Assembly: GCF_007655135.1 (NCBI RefSeq)
Contig: NC_045130.1
Coordinates: forward strand, 28,950,605-29,014,604
Reading direction: 5' to 3'
Origin: Punica granatum
Taxonomy: Eukaryota; Streptophyta; Magnoliopsida; Myrtales; Lythraceae
DNA: 64,000 nt
Below are positions 59,900-64,000 of this stretch, piece after piece (the first letter of the stretch is position 1; every line of letters begins with the position of its first letter). A program made the translations under genes and the position numbers. A model generated the notes under the pieces. The model was not told the origin of the DNA, made no database searches, and saw only the letters and a program-made list of their open reading frames with translations.

Positions 59900-60860
59900 T
59901 TAGGATAATTGCCCCTCCGGAGAAGACTTCCCTGATGACGAAAAGCCCGTCATACTTGTATGCGAACTTGCCCGAGAGTCATGTGTAATGTGCAGGACCT
60001 TTCGCAAGACGAGATCGTCGGGGTAGAACTCGCGGTGGCGAACCCTTGCATTGAACGCTCGGGCCATTCTTTGTTGGTAGCATTGACCGTGACAGAGCGC
60101 TGTTAACCGTCTCTCGTCAATAAGATTGAGCTGGTCGTAGCGCTGCTTCGCCCATTCTACTTCTTCGAGCTTGGACTCGGCGAGGACCCTCATGGAGGGA
60201 ATCTCCACTTCGATTGGGAGGACTGCTTCTATGTCGTATACCAGGGAGTACGGAGTTGCCCCGGTTGAGGTGCGGATAGATGTTCGATATGCTAAGAGCG
60301 CAAAAGGGAGCATCTCGTGCCAATCCTTGTAGGTCACCGTCATTTTCTCAATGATTCTCTTGATGTTTTTGTTCGTAGCCTCCATTGCATCGTTCATTTG
60401 GGGACTGTACGGCGTGGAGTTGTGATGGTGTATTTTGAAACGCTCACAGAGCTCGTCGATGATCCTGTTGTTCAGGATCTTGGCATTGTCAGTGATGATT
60501 GTCTCGGGGACTTCATATCGGGCAATGATGTCGCGCTTAAGGAAACGTGCCACGGCTTTTGCGGTGACCGAAGCGAGTGTTGTGGCCTCGATCCACTTGG
60601 TGAAGTAGTCGATTGCCACCAAAATGAACATGTGTCCATTGGATGCTTTGGGATTGATAGGGCCGATCACATCGATGCCCCACATTGAAAAGGGCCACGG
60701 AGCCGCCATTGGGCGTAGCTCATTGGGGGGGGTGCTTTGATCTGATCGGTGTAGACCTGGTACAAGTGGTAATGTCTGACGTGTTTGGCACAGTTGGCCT
60801 CCATGGTGGACCAGAAGTAACCCAGGCGCATGAGTTTCTTGGTGAGCATGAGACCGCTCA
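59900..60860 (-). pseudogene. Tat-type integrase with zinc region
   Basis: The frame 60709-59900 holds the integrase core: D in MWGIDVIGPI, D in ETIITDNAK and E in MNDAMEATNKNIKR, so the triad is intact. The GPY-type C-terminal part runs through YYPDDLVLR-like FYPDDLVLRKV, then breaks. The H2C2 zinc region lies in 60861-60740 (HMSGLMLTKKLMRLGYFW) but the second cysteine pair is altered (HYHLYQVY). The two parts are out of frame because of one extra base in the eight-G run at 60725-60732 (plus strand). No chromodomain is seen. Confidence 0.88.
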
Positions 60861-61099
60861 TGTGGGGTTTGCAGCTCCCTTCATGTATCTCTCCTATGAG
60901 GCGTTGTTCCTCGTTTTCGTTGACACACCGGAGCAGTGTAGCGTCGAAGGAACGGCGGTAGAGAGTCTCCTCGCTCAGGAAGTAATGTGCTGCGAGTCGC
61001 CTAAGTGTTTTCCGATCCCGACGGTTGGCGAATGCTGGGTATTGGCCGGTTTGCTGAAAATGTTTGATGTCTTCTTACCATGGTTGTTCATCGGTCGCC

Positions 61100-61729
61100 T
61101 TAATTGCATTGCAATGAGCCGGTCCTTTGGCAATCTCGATCTCGAGTAGCTCGATGAGGTTTTCTTTTGTGATGCTCACCATCGAAGTTCTCCGCTAACT
61201 CCTCGAGATACTCGTGATATGGTACTAGCTTCGCGTCTTTCGTCTTCCATTGCCCCAATGTCTGGAAGATTGTGAGCATTGAATCTTCGAACACTTCTAG
61301 CTCATTCACCTTGAAATCGATCGCCGCCTGCAGGCCAAAGATGCATGTCTCGTAATCGGCCACGTTGTTGGTGCAGGGAAAATCGACTTTTGCTGCAATC
61401 GGATAATAACTTCAGTCCGGGGATATCAGCACTGCGCCGATACCAGAACCTGTGGAATTCACTAGGCCATCGAAATACATCTTCCACGCGGTCCCATCTT
61501 CCTCCTCATCCACTTGGAGGATCCTTTCGTCTAGAAAGTCGGAATTGATCGGTGTGTCATCCTCAATCGGAAATTTCGCCAAATGGTCTGCAATTGCTTG
61601 CCCCTTGACTGATGTGCGGGGCACATACTCGATGTTGTACTCCGTCAACTGACAACGCCACTTTGCGATGTTCCTCATGGAGGATGGGCTACCAAGTAGA
61701 TATTTCAGGGGATTCGCTTTTGACAGCAA
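61100..61729 (-). pseudogene. Additional RNase H of the Tat-type element
   Basis: Minus-strand frames 61729-61412 and 61363-61100 give KMYFDGLVNSTGSGIGAVL, then NNVADYETCIFGLQAAIDF and EDSMLTIFQTLGQWKTKD. These match the second (archaeal-type) RNase H typical of Tat/Ogre elements, with D, E and D acidic residues in order. A frameshift near 61400 divides it. Confidence 0.85.
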
Positions 61730-62885
61730 GCGGATAGTGTGATAGCTGTCGAAGTTTCTGCATGACCCACACTAGTGCACAACATATCTTCTCGATCTCC
61801 GGGTAATTGGATTCCCCTTCAGTAAACTTCTTGCTCAGGTAGTAGATTGCATGTTCTGCGCGTGTGGACTCATCCTCTTGCCCCAACATGCACCCCAAGG
61901 ACTGTCGGCGCACTGTCAGGTAAAGAATGAGAGGTCGACCCGGTGTAGGCGGGACCAACACCGGTGGCTGAACTAAGTATGTCTTGATGTCGTCAAAGGC
62001 CTTCTGACATTCATCGTCCCATTCAATTGCTGCATTTTTACGAAGCAGGCGGAAGAGGGGTTGGCGCTTGTTTGATAGGTTCGCGATGAAGCGCATGATG
62101 TAGTTCAGTCGTCCTAAGAAGCTCCGTACCTTGCGCACTGTCGATGGCGGAGGTAGCTCCCTGATTGCTTTCACCTTGTCGGGATCGACCTCTATGCCTC
62201 GTTCGTTGACTACAAATCCTAGCAGTTTTCCGGATTTTGCGCCAAATGTGCATTTGGCCGGGTTGAGCCTAAGCTTGTACTTCTTGAGACGTTCGAAGAG
62301 ACGCCTCAGATTGACGAGGTGATCCTCTCCCTCCTTGGACTTAGCGATCATGTCGTCGACGTTGACCTCGATCTCCTTATGCATCATGTCGTGGAAGAGC
62401 ATGACCATTGCTCGTTGGTAGGTTACCCCGACATTTTTGAGACCGAAGGGCATGACCTTGTAGCAAAATGTGCCCCACATCGTGATGAAAGTCGTTTTGA
62501 TCTTGTCCTCTTCGACCATCCGAATTTAGTTATACCCCGAAAAGCCATCCATGAAGGAGAACTGATTGTGGCGCGCTGTGTTGTCGACCAAGACGTCGAT
62601 GTGAGGCATAGGGAAGTTGTCTTTAGGACTAGCCTTGTTGAGGTCCTGGTAGTCAACGCAAACCCTGACCCTTTTGTCCTTCTTTTCCACAGGCACGATG
62701 TTTGCCACCCATTCGGAGTAATTGTAGACTTCTAAGAATCCCGCATTTATTTGCTTGACGACCTCCTCCTTCATGCGGAGGAGAAGGTCGGCTCGCTGCC
62801 ACCGTAGGTGCTGTCGTTTGGGCGGGAAGTTTTCTATATCGAGCAGGAGAAAGTGCTTAACTATCGATGGATCCAAGCCCGGCAT
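61689..62885 (-). pseudogene. Tat-type reverse transcriptase and RNase H
   Basis: RT motifs run from 62885: GFLEVYNYSEWVANIVPV, KRVRVCVDYQDLNKASPKD, FSFMDGFSGYN followed by a TAA (normally Q) at about 62526, then FCYKVMPFGLKN. The catalytic motif reads VNVDDMIAKS where YVDD is usual, so Y is N while both D remain. The connection (LGFVVNERGIEVDPDKVKAI) and RNase H (RPLILYLTV, SNYPEIEK) follow up to a frame break near 61740. Two stops upstream (near 62895 and 62990) also interrupt the frame. Confidence 0.9.
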
Positions 62886-63177
62886 GTCAGTGTAGGATCA
62901 GGCGAAAACCTCTTGGTACTCCTTCAAGAAATCGATCATCCGGACTCGTTGAGTTGGATTGAGTCCCGTCTCTATCTTTAGCGTGCGGGGTTACTCTTTA
63001 GTGCCCATGTTGACTTCTTCTGTCGGCTCGACTGAGGTGAGTTGACGGTTCTCGAGGCGGTGCAAACTCTCCTCTATCTCAGGCACTTGACAGTCCTCGT
63101 CGAGCCCTTCCCCGAAGTATATGAGTTGGGGCTCTTCGAGGAGTTCTTCGGATGGGTTCGAATCGACCTGTCGAAGC

Positions 63178-63387
63178 CTAGAAATTTAAACGAGTCGTCT
63201 TAGAAATTTTAAAATGCAGCGAATAAGTAAGAGAAAAGAGAAAGAATGAGACGCTGAAGTTAAAAAATGCATGTAGGGATTTCATTGAAGATGGGAACAT
63301 TGCTGCCATAACAAAAATCCCTCTTCCGTCGTGTGGCTTATGACTTTGCCGACACGTGGGCAACATCGTCTAAAAAGATAGCCTTAC
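63178..63387 (-). other. Intron-like segment between the G-patch-like region and RT
   Basis: On the minus strand the donor GT|GTAAGG lies at 63387 and the acceptor TTTCTAG at 63178, with a pyrimidine-rich stretch (CATTCTTTCTCTTTTCTCTT) upstream of it. Removing the 210 bp joins ...VITDV to LRQVDSNPSEE in frame. Ogre elements are known to have an intron here. Confidence 0.75.
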
Positions 63388-64000
63388 ACATCGGTGATTA
63401 CAGCCGAGTAGCGCGGGACTGAGGTCCAATTGTTGAGCTCCTCATTCTCCTGCGCGAGGCTGATGTAGACCCCTGAAGGAGTCTCCTCGGTGACGGCGCA
63501 TATGCCTGGTAGATCGACAAGCGCGTCGTCTGAATCCGAGGAGGGGCCGTCAAGAGTACCTCCGACGATGTGCTGTGGTCCTGAAAAGAAGTGGGAGAAT
63601 GGCAGAACTGGGATGCCCCTGTTGATCTTCCCGTAGTTCGCTGCGAGACGGTGGAGGTGTTTGCCTCTACAGGCTTCGATAATCTCGTGGCAGGAAGGGC
63701 GAAAACCGAGTCCCCTCCTGTTCTTGTACTCTTCGATCTCAATGGGGCTGTTGATCCCTTGCCCATGTGCTCCGAGCCCGGAATGTAGTTATGGTGCAAC
63801 AAGATCTTCCCCACCATACGGTCGTCGCGGGATGGACCGATCTTTCCGTAGTCTCGGATGACGGAAATGGTGTCGAACGAGTGGAATGGGAGATTCTGAT
63901 CGTCTCCAATGCTGATGTAGGGGACAGCCGTCTCCTTATAAATTGCATAGTTCTCCTCACCTTTGACCGTGATGAGTCGCTCTTCAACAATGAGCTTAAG
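63388..64000 (-). pseudogene. Tat/Ogre pol N-terminal part (G-patch-like region)
   Basis: The minus strand from the window end reads IYKETAVPYISIGDD, FDTISVIRDYGKIG, DRMVGKILLHHNYIPG, then in another frame LGAHGQGINSPIEIEEYKN and RRGLGFRPSCHEIIEA. The spacing of GLG...G..G...I...GLGF is like a G-patch and is typical of Ogre-type elements between protease and RT. A small deletion near 63785 causes the frame change. It then stays open to the intron donor. Protease and gag lie outside the window. Confidence 0.75.

Larger units (their letters stand above)
53621..64000 (-). mobile_element. Tat/Ogre-type Ty3/gypsy retrotransposon (5' part beyond window)
   Basis: Read on the minus strand from 64000: a G-patch-like region, an intron-like gap, RT, RNase H, a second RNase H-like part, zinc region, integrase, a 2-kb 3' noncoding region with a minisatellite, a polypurine tract and a 4316-bp 3' LTR. 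Very long LTRs, an added RNase H, an intron before RT and absence of a chromodomain fit the Tat lineage that includes Ogre. Gag and the 5' LTR lie outside. Stops and frameshifts make it non-functional. Confidence 0.9.

Noticed and set aside
60317..61149. Plus-strand open frames opposite the gypsy integrase
   Set aside because: They are antisense to recognised integrase, zinc and RNase H motifs.

Overview
The window is nuclear DNA of a flowering plant, probably a eudicot; the species cannot be told from the sequence. Spliced genes with GT-AG introns, a plant-type terpene synthase, and Ty1/copia, Ty3/gypsy Tat-type, PIF/Harbinger, MULE, hAT, CACTA-like and SINE sequences support this. There is no bacterial gene organisation. 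Almost everything except one gene is transposable-element (TE) DNA, much of it nested.

Layout. 1-1285 is the end of a long Tat-type gypsy LTR. 1.3-4.2 kb is a decayed PIF/Harbinger transposon on the minus strand. 5.5-7.1 kb holds foldback MITEs. 7721-17342 is a Ty1/copia element with 261-bp LTRs and target-site duplication (TSD) ATTAT; it is split by a 4618-bp solo LTR of the Tat family (10510-15127, TSD CCCAG). 18.13-18.25 kb is a small relic of a terpene synthase exon. 18598-23539 is a decayed MULE with long inverted repeats. 23.7-27.0 kb is AT-rich DNA with local tandem duplications.

The one apparently intact host gene is a seven-exon terpene synthase on the minus strand (27166-33607, 560 aa predicted) of the linalool/nerolidol (TPS-g) type. 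Its introns hold a hAT MITE (intron 1), a CACTA-like element containing a foldback MITE (intron 2) and a tRNA-derived SINE (intron 5). A TATA box lies about 240 bp upstream of the ATG, and a region resembling this promoter is tandemly triplicated at 44.6-45.2 kb.

37015-43511 is a hAT-like element with 8-bp TSD GTATTCTA. It carries what looks like a captured, intron-containing host gene fragment and a nested, nearly complete two-gene PIF/Harbinger element (SANT/Myb-like gene plus DDE transposase). 47.3-48.2 kb is a third Harbinger fragment containing a run of 42 G. 48.8-53.6 kb is a heavily mutated second copia element, cut by a Tat/Ogre-type gypsy element (53621 to beyond the window end, minus strand) with a 4316-bp LTR, polypurine tract, 29-bp minisatellite, integrase, RNase H, RT, and a 210-bp intron-like segment between the region upstream of RT and RT itself.

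Overall the window shows a terpene synthase neighbourhood eroded and expanded by successive TE insertions. No wholly new system is evident. The most unusual items are the gene-carrying hAT element with a nested Harbinger, the triplicated promoter-like array with a terpene synthase relic, and the intron-bearing Tat element with a minisatellite that is open in several frames.
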